Shown: piece by piece, positions 45,175 through 55,169 of the stretch
How positions within the stretch are numbered: the first letter of the stretch is position 1
Layout of the letters: each line of letters begins with the position of its first letter
DNA from: Serinicoccus kebangsaanensis
Lineage (GTDB): Bacteria; Actinomycetota; Actinomycetes; Actinomycetales; Dermatophilaceae
Assembly: GCF_008919445.1 (NCBI RefSeq)
Contig: NZ_VSLG01000007.1
Location: 87,304 to 151,303 of the forward strand
Length of the DNA stretch: 64,000 nucleotides
Reading direction: 5' to 3'
The notes under the pieces: model-generated
What the model saw: only the letters and a program-made list of their open reading frames with translations
The model's database searches: none
Told to the model about the DNA's origin: nothing
Made by a program: the position numbers and the translations under genes

Positions 45175-47877
45175 TCAGGCCTTCTTGGCGCTGCTCCGGC
45201 CCTTCTTCGCGGGTGCCTTCCGGGTGGTCCGCTTGCGGGTCGTCGGGCCCTTGGCCCGCTTCTCGGCGATCAGCTCGAAGGCCCGCTCCTCGGTGAGCGA
45301 CTCCGGTTCGTCACCCTTGCGCAGGGTGGCATTGGTCTCCCCGTCGGTGACGTACGGACCGAAGCGGCCGTCCTTGACGACGACCTTCTTGCCGGACACC
45401 GGGTCCTCTCCGAACTCGGCGAGCGGCGGCTTGGCCGCACCACGGCCGCGCTGCTTGGGCTGGGCGTAGATCGCGAGTGCCTCGTCCAGGGTGATGTCGA
45501 AGATCTGCGCCTCGGTCTCGAGCGAGCGGCTGTCGGTGCCCTTCTTCAGATAGGGGCCGTAGCGGCCGTTCTGCGCCGTGATGTCGACCCCCTCCGCGTC
45601 CTGCCCGACCACGCGGGGCAGCGACAGCAGGCGCAGCGCGGTGTCCAGCTCGATGGTCGCCAGATCCATGTCCTGGAAGAGCGAGCCGGTGCGCGGCTTG
45701 ACCTTGGCCTTCTTCTTCGCACCCTTCGCCGTGTCGCCGGGGTCCTCCTCGATGACCTCGGTGACGTACGGGCCGTAGCGGCCGTTCTTGGCCACGACCT
45801 CCCGGCCGGTCTCCGGGTCGGTCCCGAGGACCCGGCCGTCGTCGGCGGCGGCCGCGAGCAGCTCCTGCGCCTTGGCACCGGTCATCTCGTCCGGGGCGAT
45901 GTCGTCCGGCACGGTGGCCCGGCGCGGGGTCTCGCCGTCCTCACCGGGCAGCTCGACGTAGGGGCCGTACCGGCCGACCCGCACGATCGTGCCGTCCGAC
46001 GTCTGCACCGCGGAGACGGCCCGGGCGTCGATCTCGCCCAGGTCGGCGACGAGGTCGCGCAGCCCCTCTCCGGACGCCGCCTGGTCACCGAAGTAGAACC
46101 GTTGCAGCCAGGCCACCCGCTGCTCGTCGCCCCGGGCGATCTTGTCCAGGTCCTCCTCCATGCTCGCGGTGAAGTCGTAGTCCACCAGCCGGGGGAAGTG
46201 CTGCTCGAGCAGCTGGGTGACGGCGAAGGCCAGCCAGGTCGGCACGAGCGCCGACCCCTTGGTCCGCACGTAGCCCCGGTCCTGGATCGTCCCGACCGTG
46301 GCGGCATACGTCGACGGCCGTCCGATCCCCCGCTCCTCGAGCGCCTTGACCAGGGTGGCCTCGGTGTAGCGGGCCGGCGGGCTGGTCTGGTGACCCTGCG
46401 CCTCGGCGCGCAGCGTCTCCAGGGAGACGCCCTCGCTCAGCCTGGGCAGCCGCATACCCATCTGCGAGTCCTCGCCGTAGCGGCTCTCATCGCGCCCCTC
46501 CTCGTAGGCCGCGAGGAACCCGCGGAAGGTGATGACGGTGCCGGAGGCGGAGTACTCGGCGCTGGAGTAGGCCGTGCCTCCTGCCCCGGTGCCCTCAGGC
46601 AGCGTCGCGGTCAGCTTGACGCTGGCGGTGGAGCCCTTCGCGTCAGCCATCTGGGAGGCCACGGTGCGCTTCCAGATCAGCTCGTAGAGGGCATACTCCT
46701 GGCCCCGCAGCTCCCCGGCGACCTGGGCCGGGGTGCGGAACGAGTCGCCCGCCGGGCGCACCGCCTCGTGCGCCTCCTGCGCGTTCTTCGACTTCTTCCC
46801 GTAGACCCGCGGGCTCTCCGGCACGTAGTCCGCGCCGTACATGTCCCGGGCCTGGCGCCGGGCCGCGCCCACCGCCTCGCTCGACAGGCTGGTCGAGTCG
46901 GTCCGCATGTAGGTGATGTAGCCGCCCTCGTAGAGCCGCTGCGCGGTGCGCATCGTGGTCTGGCTGTTCATCCGCAGCTTGCGCGACGCCTCCTGCTGCA
47001 GCGTCGACGTCGTGAACGGTGCGGACGGGCGCCGGGTGTAGGGCTTCTCCGACACCTCGCGGACCGCGACCTGCGCCTCGCGGGTGCCGTCGGCGATCGC
47101 CTCGGCCGCGCCCGCGTCCAGCTGCACCGCGTTCGTCGTCTTCAGCGTGCCGTCGTCGGCGAAGTCGCGCCCGCTCGCGACCTTCGCGCCGTCGACCGCG
47201 GTGAGCTTGGCCTCGAAGGCCTGCCCGCTGTGCCCGCCCGGGGCGAACTCGCCCTCCACGTCCCAGTAGGAGGCCACCCTGAAGGCCATCCGCTCGCGCT
47301 CGCGCTCCACGACCATCCGGGTCGCGACCGACTGCACCCGCCCCGCGGACAGGCCCTGCCGGACCTTGCGCCACAGCACCGGCGACACCTCGTAGCCGTA
47401 GAGCCGGTCGAGGATCCGCCGGCTCTCCTGGGCGTCGACCTTGTCGGTGTCCAGCTCGCGGGTGTCACCGACGGCCCGCTGGATCGCCTCCTTGGTGATC
47501 TCGTGGAAGACCATCCGGCGCACCGGGACCTTCGGCTTGAGCACCTCGAGCAGGTGCCAGGCGATGGCCTCGCCCTCGCGGTCCTCGTCGGTCGCGAGGT
47601 AGAGCTCGTCGGCGTCCTTGAGCGCCCGCTTGAGCTCGGTGACCTTCTTCTTCTTGTCGGCATCGACGACGTAGTAGGGGTCGAAGCCGTCCTCGACGTT
47701 GATCGCGAACTTGCCGTACGGCCCCTTCTTCATGTCCGCCGGGAGCTCGGAGGGGTTGGGGAGGTCCCGGATGTGGCCCACGCTGGCCTCGACCCGGTAC
47801 TCCGGGCCCAGATATCCCCCGATCGTCCCGACCTTTCCGGGGGACTCGACGATGACCAACTTGCTGCCTGCTGCCAC
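45175..47877 (-). CDS. topA: DNA topoisomerase I
   Basis: Type IA topoisomerase relaxing negative supercoils. The 900 residues start with the TOPRIM domain (KLVIVESPGKVGTIGGYLG; LATDEDREGEAIAWHLL) and continue with SAGRVQSVATRMVVERE. The active-site Tyr is in YITYMRTDSTSLS, followed by GIGRPSTYAATVGTIQDRGYV. Four or so C-terminal repeats each end in GRYGPY or GRFGPYV, and a Lys/Arg-rich tail completes the protein, as in mycobacterial TopA, whose tail aids strand passage. The start is GTG 47877. Confidence 0.97.
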   Translation of the reverse strand: MAAGSKLVIVESPGKVGTIGGYLGPEYRVEASVGHIRDLPNPSELPADMKKGPYGKFAINVEDGFDPYYVVDADKKKKVTELKRALKDADELYLATDEDREGEAIAWHLLEVLKPKVPVRRMVFHEITKEAIQRAVGDTRELDTDKVDAQESRRILDRLYGYEVSPVLWRKVRQGLSAGRVQSVATRMVVERERERMAFRVASYWDVEGEFAPGGHSGQAFEAKLTAVDGAKVASGRDFADDGTLKTTNAVQLDAGAAEAIADGTREAQVAVREVSEKPYTRRPSAPFTTSTLQQEASRKLRMNSQTTMRTAQRLYEGGYITYMRTDSTSLSSEAVGAARRQARDMYGADYVPESPRVYGKKSKNAQEAHEAVRPAGDSFRTPAQVAGELRGQEYALYELIWKRTVASQMADAKGSTASVKLTATLPEGTGAGGTAYSSAEYSASGTVITFRGFLAAYEEGRDESRYGEDSQMGMRLPRLSEGVSLETLRAEAQGHQTSPPARYTEATLVKALEERGIGRPSTYAATVGTIQDRGYVRTKGSALVPTWLAFAVTQLLEQHFPRLVDYDFTASMEEDLDKIARGDEQRVAWLQRFYFGDQAASGEGLRDLVADLGEIDARAVSAVQTSDGTIVRVGRYGPYVELPGEDGETPRRATVPDDIAPDEMTGAKAQELLAAAADDGRVLGTDPETGREVVAKNGRYGPYVTEVIEEDPGDTAKGAKKKAKVKPRTGSLFQDMDLATIELDTALRLLSLPRVVGQDAEGVDITAQNGRYGPYLKKGTDSRSLETEAQIFDITLDEALAIYAQPKQRGRGAAKPPLAEFGEDPVSGKKVVVKDGRFGPYVTDGETNATLRKGDEPESLTEERAFELIAEKRAKGPTTRKRTTRKAPAKKGRSSAKKA

Positions 47878-47985
47878 GGGATGCGCTCCTTCGCCCCGTG
47901 TGCCGCGGATTCGTCGCGACCTCCGACACGGGGACCTCGGGCGTCACCGTAGCCCATGACCGCGGGACGGCTACGCTGACCACCT

Positions 47986-48744
47986 ATGGCGGCGCGCACG
48001 CAGACACGGACGGCAGGTATGCCCCGGGCCCGGTGGGCACGGTCGGCTGCCCCGCTGCTGGTGCTGGCGGCCGTCCTCCTCGCCGGGTGCGACGGCGGGG
48101 GTGAGCAGCCCGACACCGCGGCGACCTCGAGCCCGACCGACGGGACCGAGGACGTCGGCGCCAGCACCGGCGACGCCGGCGGGGGCGACGACGGGGGTGG
48201 CAGCCCGGCGGAGCCGGCCCCGCCGCCCACCGAGCCTGCTGACATCGACCTCGCCGTCGGGGACCGCAGCGCCAGTCAGGACGGGGGCACCATCACCGTC
48301 GAGGGCGAGCGCCGCGCCGCGTTCGTGACGCCCTCGGGCAACATCGTCTGCGTCATGAACGGCCCGAGCGCCACCTGCCAGCTGCTGGACAAGACCTACA
48401 CGGCGAACCCGGACCACCTGCTGGACAGCACCACCGGGGACTGCGGCATCGACGCCGCCGACGCGATGGTGATCAGCGATGCCGGCGGGGCCTGGACCTG
48501 CCCGCCGGAGCCGCTCGCCCCGACGGCCGCCGCGAGCAGCGGCGGCTGGTGGGGGGAGCAGGTGGACGCACCGACCACGGGGGTCGGCGACGTCGACGCC
48601 TCCGTGCTGGAGTACGGCCTGACCCTCCAGGTCGGCGGCACCACCTGCCTCTCGGCGGAGGACGGTGTCACCTGCCGCAGCACGGACCTCGGCCGTCAGA
48701 TCTTCATCGCCCGGGCGGCCTACCGCTTCGGTGCCCTGCAGTGA
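47986..48744 (+). CDS. Lipoprotein with DUF6636-like domain
   Basis: The 252 residues begin with a signal ending in the lipobox LLAGC (Cys at about 36), followed by a long low-complexity Asp/Gly/Pro linker. The C-terminal domain has FVTPSGNIVCVM, several Cys that could form disulfides, and YGLTLQVGGTTCLSAEDGVTC. The pattern resembles DUF6636 secreted proteins, whose function is unknown. An ATG at 48019 is an alternative start that would still give a complete signal. It is divergent from topA and converges on the methyltransferase gene with a 9-bp gap. Confidence 0.75.
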   Translation: MAARTQTRTAGMPRARWARSAAPLLVLAAVLLAGCDGGGEQPDTAATSSPTDGTEDVGASTGDAGGGDDGGGSPAEPAPPPTEPADIDLAVGDRSASQDGGTITVEGERRAAFVTPSGNIVCVMNGPSATCQLLDKTYTANPDHLLDSTTGDCGIDAADAMVISDAGGAWTCPPEPLAPTAAASSGGWWGEQVDAPTTGVGDVDASVLEYGLTLQVGGTTCLSAEDGVTCRSTDLGRQIFIARAAYRFGALQ

Positions 48745-48753
48745 GGCGCCCGC

Positions 48754-50262
48754 TCACCGCAGCAGACCGTCCTTGACCAGGTCCCGAAGCACCGGGAGCA
48801 CCACCTGCGCGACGGCCTGCGGCTCCTGCTCGGTCAGCACGGCGAGCCCGGCGCACAGCTGCCGCGCGGTCAGCTCTCCGTCGCAGGCCCCGACGAACCC
48901 GGCGCCGAGGGTGTCCAGCGTCACGGTGCGACGCAGACCCGTCCCCTGGCGCACCTGGATGACGTTCGGGTGCGCGGCGCCCGGCGCACCGATCCGCTCC
49001 TCGGTGACGTCGTCGGCGACCTGCCACGGGGTGTCCAGCAACGCCTCGTCGTCGTGCTCGGCCAACCAGGTCCGGGCGCGCAGGCCGGCCAGCACGGCCG
49101 GACCCATGGGCGAGGCGACCGGGGAGCGCACGTCCACCAGGTCGGTCCACGGCTCGCGGTCGGTGGACGGCCGCTGCACCGTCACCACGCCGAAGCCGAG
49201 CCGCTCCACCCCGCGCTCGGCGAAGTCGTCCAGCCACGCGGCATACAGCGCCTCGAACTCGGGGGTGTCGGGTTGGTGCCCGCCGTCCCGCGCCCACGTC
49301 TCGGCGTAGTCGGCGACGTCCTGCTCCTCCCGCTGCACCACCCAGACGTCCAGGCCGGTCCCGTCGAACCACGTCGCCACGTGCTCGGTCCACTCCTCGT
49401 CGGCCCTGAGCTCCCAGTTGGCCAGCAGCTGGCCGATCCCGCCGGGCCGCAGGTGCGCGGCCAGGTCGCGGACCAGCCCGGCCACGAGGGCGTCACCCGC
49501 GCGACCCCCGTCGCGGTACTCGTAGCGCGGCACCCCCGGCCGGCGGGGGGTGATGACGAAGGGCGGGTTGCTGACCACGAGGTCGAACCGCTCCCCGGCG
49601 ACCGGCTCGAGCAGGCTGCCGGACCGCAGGTCGGCGTCGATCTCGTTGAGCGCCAGCGTGAACCGGGCGAAGTCCAGGGCGCGCTCGGACAGGTCGGAGG
49701 CGACGAGGTATGCCGCGTGCCCGGCCAGGTGCAGCACCTGCACGCCGCTGCCGGTGCCGACGTCCAGCGCCCGCTCGACCCGGGGCCTGGGGGTCCAGCT
49801 GGCCAGGGTGGCGGAGGCACCGCCGATCCCCAGGACGTGGTCGGTCGGCAACGGGCCCGCGGTCGCGAGCTCGGAGCGGTCCGACACCACCCACCAGCCG
49901 TCCTGCTCGGTGGCATAGGGGCGCAGGTCGCAGGCGGCGACGACCGCGCCCTCCCGCTCGGCCACGAGGCCCAGCCGACGCAGTCCCGCGGCCCCGGTGC
50001 GCGGGAGCGCGGCGTCGAGGAGCGCGGGCTGCACCGGCACACCGAGGGCGAAGAGCCGGCACAGCACCGCCACCGGATCGGTCGCGTCGGCCGTGGCGCG
50101 CAGCGCCGGCAGCGGCTGCTCCCGGTGCAGGGCGGCCACCGCCACCGGACCGAGCACCTGCGCGAGCCGGTCGACGGTGTAGTCGACCTGCGTCAGGTCG
50201 GCCCGCAGCCCCGCGAGCGCTGCCGCGTGCTCCGGCCCGGAGGCCGGCGGCGGAAGGCTCAG
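48754..50262 (-). CDS. Class I SAM-dependent methyltransferase (DUF7059/PrmC-like), probable CTG start
   Basis: This methyltransferase has ALDVGTGSGVQVLHLA (motif I), VASDLSERAL and the amino-methyltransferase motif VVSNPPFVITP, as in PrmC/HemK-type enzymes. About 120 N-terminal residues of a wing-like domain and a C-terminal helical extension flank the core. The first ATG/GTG/TTG in frame is GTG 50157, but family-like sequence (GLRADLTQVDYTVDRLAQ) continues upstream of it. The open frame upstream holds only CTG codons. CTG 50262 overlaps the hppA stop (CTGA) with GGTGGAG just before it, so I use it (502 residues); the conservative call is 48754-50157. The substrate is unknown. Confidence 0.75.
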   Translation of the reverse strand: MSLPPPASGPEHAAALAGLRADLTQVDYTVDRLAQVLGPVAVAALHREQPLPALRATADATDPVAVLCRLFALGVPVQPALLDAALPRTGAAGLRRLGLVAEREGAVVAACDLRPYATEQDGWWVVSDRSELATAGPLPTDHVLGIGGASATLASWTPRPRVERALDVGTGSGVQVLHLAGHAAYLVASDLSERALDFARFTLALNEIDADLRSGSLLEPVAGERFDLVVSNPPFVITPRRPGVPRYEYRDGGRAGDALVAGLVRDLAAHLRPGGIGQLLANWELRADEEWTEHVATWFDGTGLDVWVVQREEQDVADYAETWARDGGHQPDTPEFEALYAAWLDDFAERGVERLGFGVVTVQRPSTDREPWTDLVDVRSPVASPMGPAVLAGLRARTWLAEHDDEALLDTPWQVADDVTEERIGAPGAAHPNVIQVRQGTGLRRTVTLDTLGAGFVGACDGELTARQLCAGLAVLTEQEPQAVAQVVLPVLRDLVKDGLLR

Positions 50263-52565
50263 CTCTCCACCGCCGCCACCGGCTCGCTGTCACCGATCGC
50301 GATGTCCCGGCGCTTGGAGACCACCACGGCGGCCACGATCACGGCGAAGGCCACGATCGCGATGCCCCACCGGATGACGTCGTTGGCGCCCTCGCCGTAG
50401 GTGAGCCCGATGATGGCGGGGGCGATGAGCAGGGCCACCAGGTTCATGACCTTGATCAGCGGGTTGATGGCCGGGCCCGCGGTGTCCTTGAACGGGTCGC
50501 CGACGGTGTCACCGATGACGGTCGCCTCGTGCGCCGCGGTGCCCTTGCCGCCGAAGTTGCCGTCCTCGACGATCTTCTTCGCGTTGTCCCAGGCGCCACC
50601 GGCGTTGGCGAGGAAGACGGCCATGAGGACGCCGGTGCCGATCGCGCCGGCCAGGTAGCCGGCCAGCGCGCCGACCCCGAGACCGAAGCCGACCGCGATC
50701 GGGGCGAAGACGGCCAGCAGGCCCGGGGTGGCGAGCTCACGCAGCGAGTCGCGGGTGCAGATGTCCACGACCCGGGCATACTCCGGCTTCTCCGTGTAGT
50801 CCATGATCCCCGGCTTGTCGCGGAACTGCCGCCGCACCTCGAAGACGATGGCCCCGGCCGCGCGGGTGACCGCGTTGATCGCCAGCCCGGAGAAGAGGAA
50901 GACGACCGAGCCGCCGATGAGGACGCCGACCAGCGCCCGCGGGTCGAAGACGAGGAAGGACTGCAGGACGTCGCCGCTGACGTCCCCGGCCTGCTCCAGG
51001 GCCTGCAGGATGGCGTCCAGGTAGGAGCCGAACAGCGCCGTGGCGGCGAGCACCGCCGTCGCGATGGCGATGCCCTTGGTGATCGCCTTGGTCGTGTTGC
51101 CGACGGCGTCCAGCTCGGTGAGGATCTGGGCGGCGTCGCCGTCGACGTCGCCGGACATCTCGGCGATGCCCTGCGCGTTGTCGGAGACCGGGCCGAAGGT
51201 GTCCATGGCCACGATGACGCCGACCGTGGTCAGCAGCCCGCAGCCGGCGAGCGCGACGTAGAACAGGGACAGGATGAGCGAGCCGCCGCCCAGGGTGAAG
51301 ATCGCGAAGATCGCCGCCGCGATGGTCACCGCGGTGTAGACCGCCGACTCCAGACCGACGCCGATCCCGGAGAGCACCACGGTCGCCGGGCCGGTGAGCG
51401 AGGTGCGCGCCACGTCGTTGGTGGGCTTGGTCTCGGTGCCGGTGAAGTAGCCGGTCAGCCAGAGGATGAAGGCCGCGAGCACGATGCCGATGACGACGGC
51501 CGTGGCCGCCCCCATGGCGGCGTTCACCGTGCCGGCCTCGGTGCCGAGGCCCAGCTCGAAGCCGCTGTCGACCGACAGCTCGCCCGGCAGGAAGACGAAC
51601 GCCGCGACGACCGAGGCGACCGCCGCGATGCCGGCGGAGATGTAGAAGCTGCGGTTGATGGCGCGCAGGCCGTTCTCGCCCGCGCGGGCCTTGGTGATGA
51701 ACACGCCGAGGATGGCGGTCAGCACGCCGATCGCCGGGATGACGAGCGGGAAGGTCAGCCCGCCCTCGGAGCCGAGCGCCGCGGTGCCGAGGATGAGGGC
51801 CGCGACGAGGGTGACGGCATACGACTCGAACAGGTCGGCGGCCATGCCGGCGCAGTCGCCGACGTTGTCCCCCACGTTGTCGGCGATGGTCGCGGCGTTG
51901 CGTGGGTCGTCCTCGGGGATCCCCGCCTCGACCTTGCCGACCAGGTCGGCGCCCACGTCGGCCGCCTTGGTGAAGATGCCACCGCCGACACGCATGAACA
52001 TCGCCAGCAGGGCGGCGCCGAAGCCGAAGCCCTCGAGCACCTTGGCCGCGTCACCCTGGTAGACCAGCACCACCATGGCGGCACCGAGCAGACCGAGCCC
52101 GACCGTGGCCATACCCACCGTGCCGCCGGTCCGGAAGGCGATCCGCATGCCGTCGTCCCGACCGGTCGTGCGGGCCGCCTCCGCCACGCGCATGTTGGCC
52201 GCGGTGGCGAGGTTCATCCCCAGCCAGCCGATGAAGGCGGAGAAGCCGGCGCCGAAGATGAAGGCCACCGACCGCCCGATCCGGATCATCAGGTCGTCGG
52301 CCGGGAGGGCCATGAGGAGGAAGAACGCCACCACCGCGAAGATGCCCAGGGTGCGGAACTGCCGGCCGAGGTAGGCCGACGCGCCCTCCTGCACGGCGCC
52401 GCCGATCTCGCGCATCGAGTCGGTGCCCGGAGAGGCCGCCAGCACCTCCTTGCGGAACATGAAGCCCATGACGAGGGCGACGAGGGCGATGCACAGCACC
52501 ACGATGACGATCGAGGTGTCAGCTCCGGAGAGCGAGGCCTCGCTCGCGGCGGCGACTGGGGACAT
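50259..52565 (-). CDS. hppA: Membrane-bound H+-translocating pyrophosphatase
   Basis: Pumps protons using pyrophosphate. The 768 residues have about 16 hydrophobic segments, and the catalytic cytoplasmic loops have the DVGADLVGKVEAGIPEDDPRN signature and DNVGDNVGDCAGMAADLFESY. GNTTKAITKG carries Lys and Thr at the positions that mark K+-independent enzymes. ATG 52565 has an AGGAGG site 6 bp upstream; an in-frame upstream start is rejected. The methyltransferase gene overlaps its stop. Confidence 0.96.
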   Translation of the reverse strand: MSPVAAASEASLSGADTSIVIVVLCIALVALVMGFMFRKEVLAASPGTDSMREIGGAVQEGASAYLGRQFRTLGIFAVVAFFLLMALPADDLMIRIGRSVAFIFGAGFSAFIGWLGMNLATAANMRVAEAARTTGRDDGMRIAFRTGGTVGMATVGLGLLGAAMVVLVYQGDAAKVLEGFGFGAALLAMFMRVGGGIFTKAADVGADLVGKVEAGIPEDDPRNAATIADNVGDNVGDCAGMAADLFESYAVTLVAALILGTAALGSEGGLTFPLVIPAIGVLTAILGVFITKARAGENGLRAINRSFYISAGIAAVASVVAAFVFLPGELSVDSGFELGLGTEAGTVNAAMGAATAVVIGIVLAAFILWLTGYFTGTETKPTNDVARTSLTGPATVVLSGIGVGLESAVYTAVTIAAAIFAIFTLGGGSLILSLFYVALAGCGLLTTVGVIVAMDTFGPVSDNAQGIAEMSGDVDGDAAQILTELDAVGNTTKAITKGIAIATAVLAATALFGSYLDAILQALEQAGDVSGDVLQSFLVFDPRALVGVLIGGSVVFLFSGLAINAVTRAAGAIVFEVRRQFRDKPGIMDYTEKPEYARVVDICTRDSLRELATPGLLAVFAPIAVGFGLGVGALAGYLAGAIGTGVLMAVFLANAGGAWDNAKKIVEDGNFGGKGTAAHEATVIGDTVGDPFKDTAGPAINPLIKVMNLVALLIAPAIIGLTYGEGANDVIRWGIAIVAFAVIVAAVVVSKRRDIAIGDSEPVAAVES

Positions 52566-52732
52566 GTGTGCCTCCTGGGGCTGCCCGCGTCCTTGCGGGC
52601 GACGGCGCGGACGAGCCGCGGGACATCGGTCGGATGACGTCACTGTAGTGATGCGCGGCGTCCAGACCTAGCCCGCCCCGCCCAGCGCGTGCTGCCGGGT
52701 CCGTCGGTCGCCCGGCGTAGCGTGGGCGCGAG

Positions 52733-55063
52733 ATGGACGACACCCAGGCCGCCCCGTTCGACCCGCAGGCCGCCCTCGACCGCCTGGCCCGAGGGCCGCG
52801 GGGCGACCGGCTGCGGTATGCCCGGACCGTCCCGGCGCGCGAGGGCAGCGTGGTCCCGTGGCCGTCCTGGTGCGCGCCACCGGTCGCGGCCGCCCTGTCC
52901 GGGGAGGGCATCGACGCCCTGTGGGAGCACCAGGCCACCGTCGCCGAGCTCGCGCGCTCGGGCCAGCACGTGCTGGTCGCCACCGGGACCGCCTCGGGCA
53001 AGTCGCTGGGCTACCTGCTCCCGGTCCTGACCGCCCTCTGCGAGGGCGGGGAGGCGCTCACCGGCAGGGGCGCCACGGCGCTCTACCTCGCCCCGACCAA
53101 GGCGCTGGGGGCCGACCAGGAGACGCGGCTGCGCTCCCTCGCCGTGCCGGGCATCCGCGTGGCGAGGCTGGACGGGGACACCCCTGGTGAGGAGCGCCGG
53201 TGGATCCGGGAGCACGCCCACTACGTCCTGACCAACCCGGACCTGCTGCACCACACCCTGCTGCCGGGCCACGCACGCTGGGCACCCTTCCTGCGGGCCC
53301 TGCGCTATGTCGTCGTCGACGAGTGCCATGTCTACCGCGGTGTCTTCGGCGCTCACGTCTCGGCCGTCCTGCGCCGGCTGCTGCGGGTCGCGGCGCGCTA
53401 CGGCGCCACCCCTACGGTCATCCTCGCGTCCGCGACGGTGGCCGAGCCCGAGGCGCTGGGCCGGGCGCTGGTCGGGCAGCACGTCGTCGCGGTCACCAGG
53501 GACGGCTCGCCCCGGCGGGAGACGCTGGTCGCGCTCTGGCAGCCCGGCGAGACCGGTGACGGGCGCCGACGCAGCACCGTGGGCGAGGCGGCCGACCTGC
53601 TGACCGACCTGGTCCGGTCCGGGGTCCAGACCGTCGCCTTCGCGAGGTCGCGCGTCGGCGTCGAGCAGGTCGCCTCCCGGGCGCGGGAGGCGCTGGAGGC
53701 CCACCCGGCAGATCCCTCCGCCCCGGCACCGAGGGTGGCCGGCTACCGCGGTGGCTACCTCCCGGAGGAGCGCCGCGCGCTGGAGTCCGGTCTGCGGTCC
53801 CGGTCCGTCATGGGGCTGGCGGCGACGAGCGCCCTGGAGCTCGGGATCGACATCGCCGGTCTGGACGCGGTGGTCATCGCCGGGTGGCCCGGCACCCGGG
53901 CCTCGTTCTGGCAGCAGGTGGGTCGTGCGGGTCGGAGCGGGGCACCGTCGCTGGCCGTCTTCGTGCCGGCGGACGACCCGTTGGACAGCTATCTGCTGGC
54001 TCACCCGGAGCTGATCTTCGACGCGCCGGTCGAGACCTGCGCGGTGGACCCGGAGAACCCCTACGTCCTCGGTCCGCAGCTGGCCGCCGCCGCGGCCGAG
54101 CTGCCGCTGACCAGGGAGGACGAGCGGTGGTTCGGGCCGGGTCTGCCCGGGATCGCCGAGCAGCTGGTCGTCGGCGGTGTGCTGCGGGCCAGACCCACCG
54201 GGTGGTACTGGGCCCGGCCGGACCGGGCCGGCGACCACGTGCAGCTGCGCGGGGTGGGCACGACGGTGCAGATCGTCGACGCGCGCAGCGGGCGGGTGCT
54301 GGGCACGGTGGACGAGTCGCGGGCGCACAGCACCGTGCACGAGGGGGCCGTCTACGTCCACCAGGGCCAGCCCCACGTGGTCACCGAGCTGGACGTCGAG
54401 GGGGCCACCGCCCTGGTCGTGGCGGGGGACCCGGGGTGGACCACCCGCGCACGGAGCGAGAGCACGTTCACGATCCGCGACACCCGGGAGCAGCTCAGGT
54501 GGGGCGCCGCGACGGTGGCGTGCGGTCGGGTGGAGGTGACCACCCGGGTCACCTCCTTCCAGCGCGTGCTCCCGGACGGCACCGTCATCGGCACGCACCC
54601 CCTGGCACTGCCCGAGCGCACCCTGCTCACGCAGGCCGTCTGGTGGACCCTTCCGCTCGAGGAGCTCGCCCTGGCCGGGGTCGGCGAGCAGGACGTTCCC
54701 GGGGCGCTGCACGCCGCGGAGCACGCCTCGATCGGGATGCTGCCGCTGCTGGCCACGTGCGACCGGTGGGACCTCGGCGGGGTCTCGACGCCGGCGCACC
54801 CGGACACGGCAGCGCCGACCGTGATGGTCTACGACGGCTACCCGGGCGGCGCGGGCTTCAGCCGCCGGGGTTTCCAGGAGGTGGTCCGCTGGCTGGCGGC
54901 GACCCGCGACCTGGTGCAGCGCTGTCCGTGCGCGGCGGGGTGCCCGGCCTGCGTCCAGTCCCCCAAGTGCGGCAACGGCAACGAGCCGCTCGACAAGCCG
55001 GGTGCGGTCGCCGTGCTGGAGCACCTGCTCAGCGAGCGCCACGTCGTCGTGCCGACGGGCTAG
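52733..55063 (+). CDS. DEAD/DEAH-box helicase with C-terminal four-Cys domain (Mrf/DUF1998 type)
   Basis: The 776-residue superfamily 2 helicase has Walker A VATGTASGKS, the DExH box VVVDECHVYRG, motif III ILASATV, and ATSALELGIDIAGLD and QQVGRAGRSG in the second RecA domain. The C-terminal DUF1998-like region carries a Cys cluster, CPCAAGCPACVQSPKCGNG, as in MrfA, where it binds zinc and works with an exonuclease in mitomycin-adduct repair. Homologues sit at the same place next to the Tad locus in mycobacteria (Rv3649). Divergent from hppA. Confidence 0.93.
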   Translation: MDDTQAAPFDPQAALDRLARGPRGDRLRYARTVPAREGSVVPWPSWCAPPVAAALSGEGIDALWEHQATVAELARSGQHVLVATGTASGKSLGYLLPVLTALCEGGEALTGRGATALYLAPTKALGADQETRLRSLAVPGIRVARLDGDTPGEERRWIREHAHYVLTNPDLLHHTLLPGHARWAPFLRALRYVVVDECHVYRGVFGAHVSAVLRRLLRVAARYGATPTVILASATVAEPEALGRALVGQHVVAVTRDGSPRRETLVALWQPGETGDGRRRSTVGEAADLLTDLVRSGVQTVAFARSRVGVEQVASRAREALEAHPADPSAPAPRVAGYRGGYLPEERRALESGLRSRSVMGLAATSALELGIDIAGLDAVVIAGWPGTRASFWQQVGRAGRSGAPSLAVFVPADDPLDSYLLAHPELIFDAPVETCAVDPENPYVLGPQLAAAAAELPLTREDERWFGPGLPGIAEQLVVGGVLRARPTGWYWARPDRAGDHVQLRGVGTTVQIVDARSGRVLGTVDESRAHSTVHEGAVYVHQGQPHVVTELDVEGATALVVAGDPGWTTRARSESTFTIRDTREQLRWGAATVACGRVEVTTRVTSFQRVLPDGTVIGTHPLALPERTLLTQAVWWTLPLEELALAGVGEQDVPGALHAAEHASIGMLPLLATCDRWDLGGVSTPAHPDTAAPTVMVYDGYPGGAGFSRRGFQEVVRWLAATRDLVQRCPCAAGCPACVQSPKCGNGNEPLDKPGAVAVLEHLLSERHVVVPTG

Positions 55064-55169
55064 GTGCGGCGACGAGGGTCCCCTTCTGCGCTAGTCTCGG
55101 CCCGAGGGGCTGGCCTCCCCGTCCACGTCGGCCGTCGGTGCGGAGCACCGCAGCTCAGAAAGGTCCACC

